Source of the DNA: Flaviaesturariibacter aridisoli
GTDB lineage: Bacteria > Bacteroidota > Bacteroidia > Chitinophagales > Chitinophagaceae
NCBI RefSeq assembly: GCF_004343705.1
Contig: NZ_SKFH01000006.1
Coordinates: 1-64,000 of the forward strand
Reading direction: 5' to 3'
Length of the DNA: 64,000 nt
Shown here: in pieces, positions 42,587 to 50,628 of the stretch
Layout of the letters: every line of letters begins with the position of its first letter
Numbering within the stretch: the first letter of the stretch is position 1
Notes under the pieces: model-generated
What the model saw: the letters and a program-made list of their open reading frames with translations, nothing else
What the model was told of the DNA's origin: nothing
Database searches by the model: none
Translations under genes and position numbers: made by a program

Positions 42587-43909
42587 TTAAGCAGCTTTTT
42601 GGTCTGTTTTACTCTCTTCCTTTCTCTTAGCTAAGTAATCTGCGAGTTTGTTGTGTACCTCTTCGCGCGTAATTTTTACATATTTAAGCAACGTATCCTC
42701 TTTAGTATGTGCTGTAAAGCGCATTACATCATGTGTTGTAAACTCTCCTGTTTTGATGAGGTTGGTAGCAAAAGACCTGCGGCCTACATGGCAGGTTAAA
42801 AGCTGCCACTTCTCGAACTGCTTTGTTACTTTCTTATCCCCGATGGTCCGGCGCTTGGCGACTTTCACTTTAAGCGATTCGACCTTTTGCCCGAGTTCCT
42901 TGAGGTACGTGTTTAGCTTTTGATTTGATATGGCGGGAGGAAACGAGTTGTTGTATTTTGCCATGATCTGGTGTAACACTGGATCGATAGGGATTTTGAC
43001 AGGCTCCCCGGTTTTTTGGGTTTCGATTTCGATCCGGCCGTCAACCACATTGTTTTCAACTGTAAGTCTTACCACATCGGCGTAGCGCAGGCCTGTATAA
43101 CATGAAATAAGGAACAGGTCCCTCGCTTTGTCGAGTTTGGGGTTGTTGACTAAGTCGAGCTCAGCTAGGGCATCAATCTCTTCCCAATTTAGGTATATGC
43201 TATCTGCTGTTTCACTAGGGGCTGTAAAGTCGTGGTGCTTAAACTTCGTGTATTTGTTGATGCCAGCTTCGGTTGCGGCGTTTAGGAATCGTTTGAGCGT
43301 TTTCAGCGACTTTCCAACTGAGTTTAGGCAAAGGCCACGGTTTGCTACTAGGTAGTCCATGTAGCGGCTCCGGAAGTCAATATCGATTTCTGCAAAGTTT
43401 ACCCGATGGCCTGTGTCCTTGATATAGTCCTCAATGTGCTTTAGGGTGGTTTTGTATTTCTGGATTGTTGGGTAAGCCAGCGATTTACCGGTCTTTGCGT
43501 TTTTGCGCCCCTTTGCTTGTTCAATAAACTGTTTGATATAGGGGATAAAGTCGCGTACCGGTCCCGATTTGCGGTCCAAAGCGATATCCAAGAGGTCTTT
43601 TAGTTTGTTTGGACTAGGTATTTCGCCGTTGTTATCGTTTTTGTACTGGGTGTACACTTCACCTGCTATGTGCTTTATTTTTTCCAACGACCGGTTAAAC
43701 TCAGAGAAGTCGGCGGTGCTTTTTGCACGTTGATACCCCTTCTTGGATTTATCGCCCTGCCAGTGCTTAGGGTGAATGCGTTCGTTGGTAGGGTAAATGA
43801 GCTTTTGATTGCAGTAGCGGATAACCATGTTTACCGGTGTGTCTGTGGTACTTTGCGTGTCCCGAAGGTTGAAATTTACATTTAAGGTTGTTCTTGCCAT
43901 TGGGTTCAA
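42587..43909 (-). CDS. Tyrosine recombinase (integrase) of the island
   Basis: A 440-aa phage-type site-specific recombinase. It has an N-terminal arm/SAM-like domain (about 1-230) with the N-terminal LNVNFNLRD common in Bacteroidota transposon integrases. The catalytic domain has Arg275 in CYTGLRYADVVRL, Lys299 in TQKTGEPVKIP, His374 and Arg377 in CHVGRRSFATNL, His401 in TAHTKEDT and the nucleophile Tyr410 in LLKYVKIT. All catalytic residues are present. An ATG three codons in (43900) is an alternative start. Its position next to tRNA-Arg, with matching att repeats, makes it the enzyme that inserted this element. Confidence 0.93.
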   Translation of the reverse strand: MNPMARTTLNVNFNLRDTQSTTDTPVNMVIRYCNQKLIYPTNERIHPKHWQGDKSKKGYQRAKSTADFSEFNRSLEKIKHIAGEVYTQYKNDNNGEIPSPNKLKDLLDIALDRKSGPVRDFIPYIKQFIEQAKGRKNAKTGKSLAYPTIQKYKTTLKHIEDYIKDTGHRVNFAEIDIDFRSRYMDYLVANRGLCLNSVGKSLKTLKRFLNAATEAGINKYTKFKHHDFTAPSETADSIYLNWEEIDALAELDLVNNPKLDKARDLFLISCYTGLRYADVVRLTVENNVVDGRIEIETQKTGEPVKIPIDPVLHQIMAKYNNSFPPAISNQKLNTYLKELGQKVESLKVKVAKRRTIGDKKVTKQFEKWQLLTCHVGRRSFATNLIKTGEFTTHDVMRFTAHTKEDTLLKYVKITREEVHNKLADYLAKRKEESKTDQKAA

Positions 43910-44296
43910 TTTTGAATAACAAAACTAGTTTGATAGACTGGAAAACGCATGAGTGAAAATGTGCATACGATGCGTGCAACGCACTAGATTTCCGTTGTTT
44001 ATCTCAGTTTTCCTGTTAGCCTAGATGGGTAGATTGAAACCGAAAAATGAAAGGAAAGGAAGGCAATTGAATGTGTTAAGAATTTGCAAAAGCAACGAAT
44101 GGGCTCCGGCTTTAGTCTGTTTGCAAATAGTGCTTAATAAAACAAAACCGACCACTTAAGGGTCGGTAGTCGGTTTCGTTGTCGCATTTAGTTATACCGC
44201 GCTTTGCTTAGTTTTTCTTTGTTTGGCTGTAACTCACGCCTGTAGAGGGTTTTCGGAGAAGGCAGTGAAAGCAAAAACAAAGAGCGGTAGTTATTT
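43910..44296. other. Integrase-proximal end of the island
   Basis: There is no gene in this gap. It contains CAAAACTA (43920-43927, TAGTTTTG on the minus strand), a possible -7 box for the integrase. Two TTTGCAAA-type repeats (near 44082-44091 and 44120-44128) could be recombinase arm sites, and a terminator lies at 44136-44166. The integrase promoter and arm sites are guesses. Confidence 0.3.
44136..44166 (-). terminator. Element-borne terminator downstream of tRNA-Arg
   Basis: On the minus strand CCGACC and GGTCGG form a 6-bp stem with a 7-nt loop (44166-44148), followed by TTTTGTTTT. It stands about 130 bp after the tRNA 3' end, where the host terminator was displaced by the insertion. 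Confidence 0.65.
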
Positions 44297-44310
44297 GTGG
44301 CCTCGCCAGG
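44297..44310. repeat. attR inside the tRNA-Arg 3' end
   Basis: GTGGCCTCGCCAGG is the second copy of the 14-bp repeat also found at 31964-31977. It covers the T-stem 3' strand, the acceptor 3' strand and the discriminator base. Confidence 0.88.
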
Positions 44311-44369
44311 AATCGAACCTGGATCTGGAGCTTCGGAAACTCTTATACTATCCATTGTACTACGAGGCC
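44298..44369 (-). tRNA. tRNA-Arg (anticodon CCG)
   Basis: A 72-nt cloverleaf. The acceptor stem is GGCCTCG/CGAGGCC, the D stem GTAC/GTAT, the anticodon loop TTCCGAA with anticodon CCG, and the T arm CCAGG-TTCGATT-CCTGG, with discriminator A. CCA is not encoded. The anticodon stem has one mismatch at its base (A-C). The 3' end is the integration site of the island on its left. Confidence 0.93.
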
Positions 44370-44576
44370 AATACCGCCGCAAATGCCCGGCGGGCGACAA
44401 AGATAGGGAAACTAAGGTTCTCCAGAGGAGCGGAGCTGCGGGTGGTTCTAAAGGTTTTCAGGGTTCTGAAGGCTGGCAGACCTGATTGCCGCCGCCCGTT
44501 GCTAAGTACCAGTGGTCGGTCGCCGTTGGTAAATTCCTGTTGCCAATAAATCAATATACCAATAAACTATTCCCCG

Positions 44577-45155
44577 CTACTTCAGCAACCCATGCGCATT
44601 GGTGGCGAAGATTTTCACCGCGATGGCCAGCAATATGACGCCGAAGAACTTGCGGATGGCGATGAGCCCCGACGGTCCCAGCAACCGCTCGATGTGGCGC
44701 AGCGAGCGCAGCACCAGGTACACAAACAGCAGGTTGGCCAGGATGCCCAGCAGGAGCGTCGTGTAGTCGAAGTTGGCCTTGAGGGAGATGATGGTGGTGA
44801 GGGTGCCCGAGCCGGCAATGAGCGGGAAGGCGATCGGCACGACCGTTGCCGCGCGCGCCTCGCCTTCGCTTTTAAAGAACTCCACGCCCAGCACCATTTC
44901 CAGCCCCACGATAAAGATCACGATCGAGCCACCCACGGCGAAGGAATTCACCTCGAGGCCGAGGAGGCTCAGGAAGGGCTTACCCAGGTAGAGGAAGCCG
45001 ATCATCAGGGCGCCCGAGATGAGCGTGGCCCGCGCCGCATGGATGTCGCCCAGGCGGTTCTTGAGCGTCACCAGCACCGGCACTGCGCCCACGATGTCGA
45101 TAACGGCAAAGAGCGTGAAGGTCACCGTGAGGAGGTCTTTGAGGTTGAGTTCCAT
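44577..45155 (-). CDS. MarC family integral membrane protein
   Basis: A 192-aa inner-membrane protein; the ATG at 45155 (MELNLKDLLTVTFTLFAVIDIVGAVPVL) gives the usual MarC length, while the open frame upstream is repeat sequence. About six hydrophobic helices are visible, with the family pattern FAVIDIVGAVP near the start and FPLIAGSGTLTTIISL in the middle. The function of the family is unknown despite the historical antibiotic-resistance name. It lies 140 bp beyond the tRNA-Arg gene's upstream side and is preceded by a repeat array. Confidence 0.88.
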   Translation of the reverse strand: MELNLKDLLTVTFTLFAVIDIVGAVPVLVTLKNRLGDIHAARATLISGALMIGFLYLGKPFLSLLGLEVNSFAVGGSIVIFIVGLEMVLGVEFFKSEGEARAATVVPIAFPLIAGSGTLTTIISLKANFDYTTLLLGILANLLFVYLVLRSLRHIERLLGPSGLIAIRKFFGVILLAIAVKIFATNAHGLLK

Positions 45156-45189
45156 GGCGAAGGGTTTGCGGCAAATATCGGGAATCGGC

Positions 45190-45359
45190 AGTCGTGAGGC
45201 GTCAGCCGTGAAGCGTGAGTCGTCAGGCCGCGATGCACGGTAATTAAAAATGTCCCGCAAGCGGAACGTTATTCAAAGCGGGCGTCAGCACTCACGCCTG
45301 ACGGCTCACGCCTGACGCCTCACGCCTGACGCCTCACGCCTGACGGTTCACGCCTCACG
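45190..45359. repeat. Opposed arrays of 14-bp TGACGCCTCACGCC-type repeats
   Basis: About five imperfect copies of CTCACGCCTGACGC run from 45291 to 45359. A shorter set of the reverse complement (GTGAGGCGTCAG, then GTGAAGCGTGAG) lies at 45190-45227. Together they could fold as a long cruciform around a 55-60-bp centre. The right array runs into the end of the next gene and supplies its TGA stop codon at 45355-45357. Confidence 0.7.
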
Positions 45360-46062
45360 TTTCCAGCTCCAGGAACGAAAACACCGTTTCCGGCTGCGGC
45401 TCCGCAAAGCAGTCATCACAGCTTCTCGGTGCCGGGTAGCTTCGCTGCAGCACCGCCCCGGTCCGGAACGGCACCGGACGTAGAAATACAGGTCCGTCGT
45501 AAACGAAGGAATGGTACTCGCCGTTTTCCCCGCAGGGATCCACACCGGCGGGGAGGTCGCGCAGGAAGGCGGCGTCGAGCGCGCGGCCGCAGAAGGAGCG
45601 GTCGAGAAAGCTTTCGTTCACGGCCACGATGACGGCACGGAAGCCGAGAGCGATGAACGCTTCCAGCAGCCCCTTCGTGTCGCGCCCCCAGAGCGGGAAG
45701 AGGCCCTGCAGACCGGATTTTTCGAGCTGCTGCAGGCGGTACTGCTTCAGGTCTTCGAGAAACAGGTCGCCGTAGGCAGCGCAGTCGTAGCCCTGCGCTT
45801 TGAGTCCGGCATGCGTGTCCAGCAGCACGCGCTCGTAGGCTTCCATGCCCGGTTGCGCGGGGAGCTCCATGACCGAGAGCTTTTTGCCGAGCGCGGCGGC
45901 CTGCGCTTCGAGCAACGGGCGTGGTACGCCGTGCATGGCGATGCGGCCGGTGGCTTCGTTGACGGCTGTCAGCAGGCGGTCAAAAGAAAGGCCCTGCTGC
46001 CCGGCATAGTGCAGGCAGAGGGCCGAATCTTTACCGCCGCTCCAGTTGAGGAAGGCGTTCAT
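45355..46062 (-). CDS. PP-loop ATPase, diphthine-ammonia-ligase (Dph6) family
   Basis: A 235-aa cytoplasmic adenylating enzyme. The ATG at 46062 leads into FLNWSGGKDSALCLHY, the PP-loop. VNEATGRIAMHGVP, YGDLFLEDLKQYR, LFPLWG and GENGEYHSFVYDGPVF are the family signatures. In eukaryotes Dph6 makes diphthamide; bacteria lack diphthamide, so this member does something else. It starts 1 bp after the btuB-like gene and is under the same B12 riboswitch, which points to a role in cobalamin or corrinoid use. That role is inference. Its last codons merge with a repeat array. Confidence 0.8.
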   Translation of the reverse strand: MNAFLNWSGGKDSALCLHYAGQQGLSFDRLLTAVNEATGRIAMHGVPRPLLEAQAAALGKKLSVMELPAQPGMEAYERVLLDTHAGLKAQGYDCAAYGDLFLEDLKQYRLQQLEKSGLQGLFPLWGRDTKGLLEAFIALGFRAVIVAVNESFLDRSFCGRALDAAFLRDLPAGVDPCGENGEYHSFVYDGPVFLRPVPFRTGAVLQRSYPAPRSCDDCFAEPQPETVFSFLELET

Positions 46063-46063
46063 A

Positions 46064-48025
46064 TTACTTGAATTGAAGGGTCGCGCCCACCGTGAAGTTA
46101 AAGCGACGGGAGTTGTAGCCATAGGCATCGGTATACTTCGTGTCGAACAGGTTGCGCAGGTCGGCGAAGAGGCGCAGCTGCTGGTGCAGCTGGTAATCCG
46201 TATAAAAGTCCACCATGCTGTAGGCCTTCAGCTCCTTCGGCGAGCCGCCGAAGATGAACTCCTCGCGCGCGCCCACGTAGCGGAAAGAAGCGCTCACCGT
46301 CCACGACTTGCAGGGATAGAAGCCGGCCGTGAGGTTCACGAGGTCCTTCGGGCGTCGGAACAGGTTGTTGTAGCTCGTATCGCCTTTTACCGAGTAGCTG
46401 AAAGTGATAGGATCGTATACATATTGGAGCGTGTTCACTTCACCCGTTACCCACGTGTAATTGGCGGAGGCGAAGTAGCGCTCGTTGCGGGCCTGCAGCT
46501 CCAGCTCCACGCCGTGGTCTTTCTGGCGGTTGTAGTTGAAGTACTGGTTGGTGGCGCTGTTGTAGTCGATGCCGTTCTTCGTGTCGCGGCTGAACCAGGC
46601 GCCGCGGATCATCAGCTGGCGCAGCGGGCGTACTTCCACACCGGCGTCGATCGTGGTCGACTCTTCGGGCTTCAGCGTGCGGGTGCCGGCCGAGCCGTCG
46701 TACAACTGGTACAGCGTGGGCACCTTGTAGCCGGAAGCGATGTTGAAGAACAGCTTTACCTGCCCCGCAATACGGTACGACGGGTTGAAGCTCCAGGTGA
46801 AGTTGTCGCCGTACAGCGAGTGGTGGTTGTAGCGGCCACCGAGTTCGGCATTAAAACCTTTAAGGTCCCTGAGCAGCAGCGAGGCGAAGACGCCGGTCTG
46901 CGTGGCCTTGCTCGAGTCTTTCGACAGCTCCGATTTATAGTCGCCGAAGGCGCTGTGCGAGAGGTAAAACTGGTCGGTGTTCTGCAGGCGCAGGTCGGCG
47001 CCGCCCAGCAGCTCGAAGTGCGGGGCGAGGCGCACGCTGGTATAGGCTTCGGCGAAGTGCGCGCGGCCCGTATACCGTTGCTTCGTCCAGTCGGAGAAGG
47101 CACCCACGAACAGCGAGTCGTCCCAGTAGCGGCGCTCGGCCACGCTGTAGCTGTAGTTGAGTACGAGGCGGTTTTCGGCGCCGTAGCGGATGTCGGCGCT
47201 GGCGCCCGTGGAAGCCTGGTCGAATTTGACGCTGTAGTCTTTCGCATCGCTGAAGGCGCCGTTGTCGAGATCGGTTACGTAGTGCGAGCCCTGGCCGAAG
47301 ACGCGCAGTTGGGCGTTCTTCGACAGGCGAATGCCCACCGAGGCCTGGAAGGCGTCCTGGCGGAAGCCGTCGTTGTCGAAGCTGCCCGTGTGCAGCGTGT
47401 CTTCGGCGCTCGAGAAGCCTTCCGACGTCAGGCGGTTGTACGAGGCGTTGTAGGAGAGGCGCTTGCTGCGGCCGGCCACGCTGAGCGCGCCCTTGAACGT
47501 GTTGTACGAGCCGCGGGCGAGGGTGCCCGAGCCTTCGAGGCCGGTGGCGGCGCCTTTGCGGCTGATGATGTTGATGACGCCGGCCACGGCGTCGGAGCCG
47601 TAGAGCGTGGACAGCGAGCCCTTCACGATCTCGATGCGCTCGATGTTTTCCACCGGCAGGCTGTTGAGGTCGAAAGAGCCGACGATGGTGGAGGGATCGT
47701 TCATCGGAACGCCGTCGAGCAGGATAAGGGTCTTGCCGATGCCGGCGCCGCGCAGGTACAGGTCGGGGTAGGTGCCCTGGTTGTTCTGCGCGCCGATGAG
47801 GACGAAGCCCGCCTGCCGGTTGAGCACTTCGGCCACCGAGCGGCCGCTGCTGCGGCGCAGCACGTCGGGGCCGACCACGGTCACGACCTTGCCGGTCTCA
47901 TTGACATTCTTCGGAAACTTGGTGGCCGTCACTACGACCTCCGCTAAAACGCGCTGGGCACTGTCGGTTTGTGCAAATGCATGGCTGCAGCCCAGGATGG
48001 CAGCCACGGCGAAAACTCTTTTCAT
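46064..48025 (-). CDS. btuB: TonB-dependent vitamin B12 receptor
   Basis: A 653-aa outer-membrane receptor. A signal peptide (MKRVFAVAAILGCSHAFAQ) is followed by the plug domain: VVVTATKFPKNV as a TonB-box-like start, VNRQAG-type LNRQAGFVLIGAQNNQGTYPDLYLRGAG, LLDGVPMNDP and IERIEIVKGSLSTLYGSDAVAGVINI. A 22-strand barrel ends in FNFTVGATLQFK with a terminal aromatic. BtuB function is supported by the cobalamin riboswitch directly upstream on the same strand. It has no carboxypeptidase-like N-terminal extension, so it is not a SusC type. Confidence 0.9.
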   Translation of the reverse strand: MKRVFAVAAILGCSHAFAQTDSAQRVLAEVVVTATKFPKNVNETGKVVTVVGPDVLRRSSGRSVAEVLNRQAGFVLIGAQNNQGTYPDLYLRGAGIGKTLILLDGVPMNDPSTIVGSFDLNSLPVENIERIEIVKGSLSTLYGSDAVAGVINIISRKGAATGLEGSGTLARGSYNTFKGALSVAGRSKRLSYNASYNRLTSEGFSSAEDTLHTGSFDNDGFRQDAFQASVGIRLSKNAQLRVFGQGSHYVTDLDNGAFSDAKDYSVKFDQASTGASADIRYGAENRLVLNYSYSVAERRYWDDSLFVGAFSDWTKQRYTGRAHFAEAYTSVRLAPHFELLGGADLRLQNTDQFYLSHSAFGDYKSELSKDSSKATQTGVFASLLLRDLKGFNAELGGRYNHHSLYGDNFTWSFNPSYRIAGQVKLFFNIASGYKVPTLYQLYDGSAGTRTLKPEESTTIDAGVEVRPLRQLMIRGAWFSRDTKNGIDYNSATNQYFNYNRQKDHGVELELQARNERYFASANYTWVTGEVNTLQYVYDPITFSYSVKGDTSYNNLFRRPKDLVNLTAGFYPCKSWTVSASFRYVGAREEFIFGGSPKELKAYSMVDFYTDYQLHQQLRLFADLRNLFDTKYTDAYGYNSRRFNFTVGATLQFK

Positions 48026-48149
48026 AAAAAGGGTTTTGTGGTGACTGCTTCCGGTAAAAGGGGAACTAAAAAGCGCAAACTTTCCATTCCTTGCTTTTCA
48101 CCCGAAAGCAAAATTGAATCGTCATCCCGGCACAGGCCGGGACCATCGC

Positions 48150-48408
48150 AACAGGCAGGTCTTCTGGCTCAATCCTTCGGGCGCCTTCCCATGGCGCTTG
48201 TGGCGCCACAGTGGCAAGTTGCCTGGGAGGTGGGCATTGAATAGTGAATAATCAATATTGAATAACGCAGGGAAATGCACTTATTCAATAAACATTATTC
48301 AATAGACATTATTCAATGATCCGCCTCGGATCTTACAGCTACGGGGATAGCTCCTGATTCCAACAGGATTCCCTTTTCATCCCGGCGATTGCGCACCGGG
48401 AACCGATT
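48150..48408 (-). promoter_or_regulatory. Cobalamin (AdoCbl-type) riboswitch
   Basis: On the minus strand the order is AAAAGGGAATCC, then CCCCGTAGCTGTAA, GCCACTG, TGGGAAGGC and finally the B12 box AGCCAGAAGACCTGCC (48169-48154). These are the conserved blocks of the cobalamin riboswitch. A hairpin CCCGGC/GCCGGG follows before the gene and may be the expression platform. It controls the btuB-like receptor and the PP-loop gene, presumably repressing them when B12 is plentiful. An AT-rich insert interrupts its variable part (see next entry). Confidence 0.92.
48235..48318. repeat. AT-rich imperfect hairpin inserted in the riboswitch
   Basis: Repeats of ATTGAATA and its complement TATTCAAT on the two arms (48235-48274 and 48281-48318) form a long imperfect stem around GGGAAA. 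The base composition is very unlike the flanking GC-rich riboswitch. Confidence 0.65.
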
Positions 48409-48501
48409 GCGGGGGCGAAGATAGGGGAAACGGCTCCTTGCGTAGATAGATCGCTATCCAGGACGCGCTTTGTTTTGTATCTTGAAACCTTATCTGCATC
48501 T

Positions 48502-48996
48502 ATGTCACCTTACCTCAAACTGCTCGGGCTTTTTACCCTCACCGTCTACATCCTCTACTTCCTGGCGCGGCGGCGCAGGCAGCCGGCGGCGGCCGACCCC
48601 GGCGAAGGAGCTGCACGCCTGCACCTGTTCAAGCTCAGTGCCGACCGCTACCCGGTGCTCTTCGATCACTGCGACTTCCGCGACCGCTCCTACGCCGAGG
48701 AAGTGCCCGGCGATGGCTCCGACCTGCAGGCCGCGGCGGCCGTTATGGGCGCGGGCACGCTGGTGCTGCTGGCCAACCGCGCCGAGCTGCAGGAAACCGT
48801 ACGCACCCTGCTGTATTACCAGGACCCCGCCCTGTGCGGCGGCAAACGGCTGGCGCAGGCCCTGCCCCTCGACGCCACCACGCTGAAGTACCACGTGCTC
48901 GAAGGGCATGTATTCCTGTACGTCAGCCGCAGCAACCCGGGGCAATACGTCTTTACGATCGAAGAGCCTACGGGCGTTCCTGCCCCAACGGCCTGA
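48502..48996 (+). CDS. Hypothetical membrane-anchored protein
   Basis: A 164-aa protein starting at the ATG at 48502 (an upstream in-frame start at 48475 lacks support). One N-terminal hydrophobic helix (LKLLGLFTLTVYILYFLA) with positive RRRR after it suggests an inner-membrane anchor with the rest in the cytoplasm. The remainder is acidic, with no recognised motif. It is transcribed divergently from the B12 operon. A short low-information gap separates it from the next membrane gene. Confidence 0.6.
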   Translation: MSPYLKLLGLFTLTVYILYFLARRRRQPAAADPGEGAARLHLFKLSADRYPVLFDHCDFRDRSYAEEVPGDGSDLQAAAAVMGAGTLVLLANRAELQETVRTLLYYQDPALCGGKRLAQALPLDATTLKYHVLEGHVFLYVSRSNPGQYVFTIEEPTGVPAPTA

Positions 48997-49119
48997 TCCG
49001 CGGCAGCCGCTGCGCGCTGGTCCTTGCGCCCCTTCTTTCCTGCCAGGAACGGGAAGACGCGTTAAAAACTTTTTTTGAAATGAAGCATTGCCCGTTGGCC
49101 CATTACCCGTGCGTTTGCC

Positions 49120-49602
49120 ATGAGTAGCCCGGTGCCGCAAGAACCGCTCGTGGTCCGCCAGTCGCGGACGAAGCTGCTCGGCTTCGTGCTGCTCGGTGGC
49201 GCGATGCTCCTTTATTACTTCCTGGGTCCTTATCAGAAGACGCGCATCTTCTACCGGCATAGCCCGGTGCTCGCCAGCATCGTCGGCGTTGTCTTCTTCG
49301 CCCTGTTCTTTTATTTCCTGTCGGAGTTGATCCGGCGGAAGGCGGAGCTCGTACTGAGCGCCGAAGGGATCGAGCTGCGCGACAAGGGCCTGTTTGAATG
49401 GCACCGGATGCAGTGCTTTAAAACGGTATATTACCGCCACAGCGAAAACGGCGACGAGGAGCTGGTGCTGCAGTTCCGCGATTTTGCCGACCTTGTGTTG
49501 CGGATCGACGCGCTCGAGATCGGCCGCGAGGAGCTGGTGGAGCGCATCCTGCAGTACAAGGGCGGCGCGGACTTTTATTACGCGGGGCACGAGGTCAAGT
49601 AA
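49120..49602 (+). CDS. Hypothetical two-helix membrane protein
   Basis: A 160-aa protein with two adjacent membrane helices (LLGFVLLGGAMLLYYFLG and VLASIVGVVFFALFFYFL) followed by a soluble domain of short strands (ELVLSAEGIELRD, FEWHRMQCFKTVYY, ELVLQFRDFADLVLRID). This resembles the bacterial PH-like fold of small membrane proteins (STM3941/YdbT-like), but the family is not certain. It lies 33 bp before the next gene. Confidence 0.65.
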   Translation: MSSPVPQEPLVVRQSRTKLLGFVLLGGAMLLYYFLGPYQKTRIFYRHSPVLASIVGVVFFALFFYFLSELIRRKAELVLSAEGIELRDKGLFEWHRMQCFKTVYYRHSENGDEELVLQFRDFADLVLRIDALEIGREELVERILQYKGGADFYYAGHEVK

Positions 49603-49634
49603 CCCGGGCCCGCAGAACGACCATAAATCAACTC

Positions 49635-50513
49635 ATGAAACAACTCCTCTCCCTGCTTGCCCTTCTTCTTTCAGCACACGGCTACGGACAAATGGATCCC
49701 TCCCTGGCGCTCCGATGGAAACTGCAGACGAATGAAGTGGTGCATTACAAAACGACCATGCAGGAGGTGGATACTTCCGGCGTGGCGAATTTCTCCATCA
49801 ATCTCGGGGGCATATTCGAACTATTGAATAAGGACAGCATCCATGCGGGATTGTCGCGGGCAAATGCTTTTTTCCAGGACTTGAATAAGGCCGTCGATGA
49901 CATGCCCCTGATAACCCGGCTTTCCAGAAAGAAGGAGCACGTTGTGGACATTGAAATGCTGCTGGACGACAAGCCATCGGCTAAAAAGAGCAAGGATAGC
50001 TCGGTGAGCGCTATGGTCGATTTGATGGGAAAGATGACCGGTGCCGTGATGCTGAGAGGAGCGGTTTATGACAGCGGCGCCATCGAGAGCTTTTACGTCA
50101 AGAACGACCAGCGGAACCTTATCGCTGTTTTCTTTCAACTGCCCGGCAAGCCGGTAAAAGTCGGCGACTCCTGGTCGTTGGATGTGAATTTCATTTCTAT
50201 GGACCAAAATTTCAAATGTGACACAGCGTACCGGAAAAACAAAGTGACGTTGCTCGACGTGAAAGAGTCCGGCGCGGGTAAAATCGCGGTGCTGAAGTAC
50301 GACCTGGAGGAATTTATTTCCGGCGACTTCAATAGCCCCATGTTCGGCACAGCCAAAGGCAGTAAAACAATGATGAAAGTGACGTACCAGGCTGTCGGGG
50401 AGTTTTCCGTAGAAAAGGGGCGCTGGAGCAGTTACAACGGGTTCATTTCGATCGCCGCTTCGGGTGTGGTGACCCAGGCTTCCACGAAGAAGTTTTCCTT
50501 GTCGCCGCAGTAA
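49635..50513 (+). CDS. Exported hypothetical protein (DUF6263-like)
   Basis: A 292-aa protein with signal peptide MKQLLSLLALLLSAHGYGQ. The mature part has LRWKLQTNEVVHYKTTMQ near the start, GKPVKVGDSWSL in the middle, and KVTYQAVGEFSVEKGRWSSYNGFISI near the end. This layout resembles Bacteroidota periplasmic proteins of the DUF6263 type, whose function is unknown. The GC content is a little lower than in its neighbours. Confidence 0.6.
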   Translation: MKQLLSLLALLLSAHGYGQMDPSLALRWKLQTNEVVHYKTTMQEVDTSGVANFSINLGGIFELLNKDSIHAGLSRANAFFQDLNKAVDDMPLITRLSRKKEHVVDIEMLLDDKPSAKKSKDSSVSAMVDLMGKMTGAVMLRGAVYDSGAIESFYVKNDQRNLIAVFFQLPGKPVKVGDSWSLDVNFISMDQNFKCDTAYRKNKVTLLDVKESGAGKIAVLKYDLEEFISGDFNSPMFGTAKGSKTMMKVTYQAVGEFSVEKGRWSSYNGFISIAASGVVTQASTKKFSLSPQ

Positions 50514-50628
50514 GTGGTGAGGGGCGGCGCACAGGCCTGCTGCAGGTAGACCAGCGCTGCCGCATCCACGACCAGCCGAAAGGCCCTACCTTGGAACAGA
50601 TCGGTTTTCAGCAGCAACGTTTTTCGTT

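Larger units (their letters stand above)
31964..44310. mobile_element. 12.3-kb integrative element in tRNA-Arg(CCG)
   Basis: The element is bounded by 14-bp direct repeats, one inside the tRNA-Arg 3' end. A tyrosine recombinase gene lies next to the tRNA. Composition is clearly AT-richer than the host on both sides. Contents from left to right are a TonB C-terminal protein, a Rep-like gene, an unknown gene, an excisionase-like HTH gene, a divergent XRE/GIY-YIG/unknown group, a methyltransferase-ATPase-receiver operon, and the integrase. No conjugation genes are visible, so it is better described as an integrative (possibly mobilisable or replicating) genomic island than an ICE. One att copy per excised circle gives 12,333 bp. 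Confidence 0.88.

Noticed and set aside
45190-45359. CRISPR array
   Set aside because: Units of about 14 bp are adjacent with no spacers, occur in both orientations and have no cas genes nearby.
46046-47947. 633-codon plus-strand frame opposite btuB
   Set aside because: It is the complement of a receptor with clear plug and barrel motifs; the translation is low-complexity.
48126-48143. Classical terminator downstream of the B12 box
   Set aside because: The hairpin is strong but no T tract follows on the minus strand, so it is mentioned only as part of the riboswitch expression platform.
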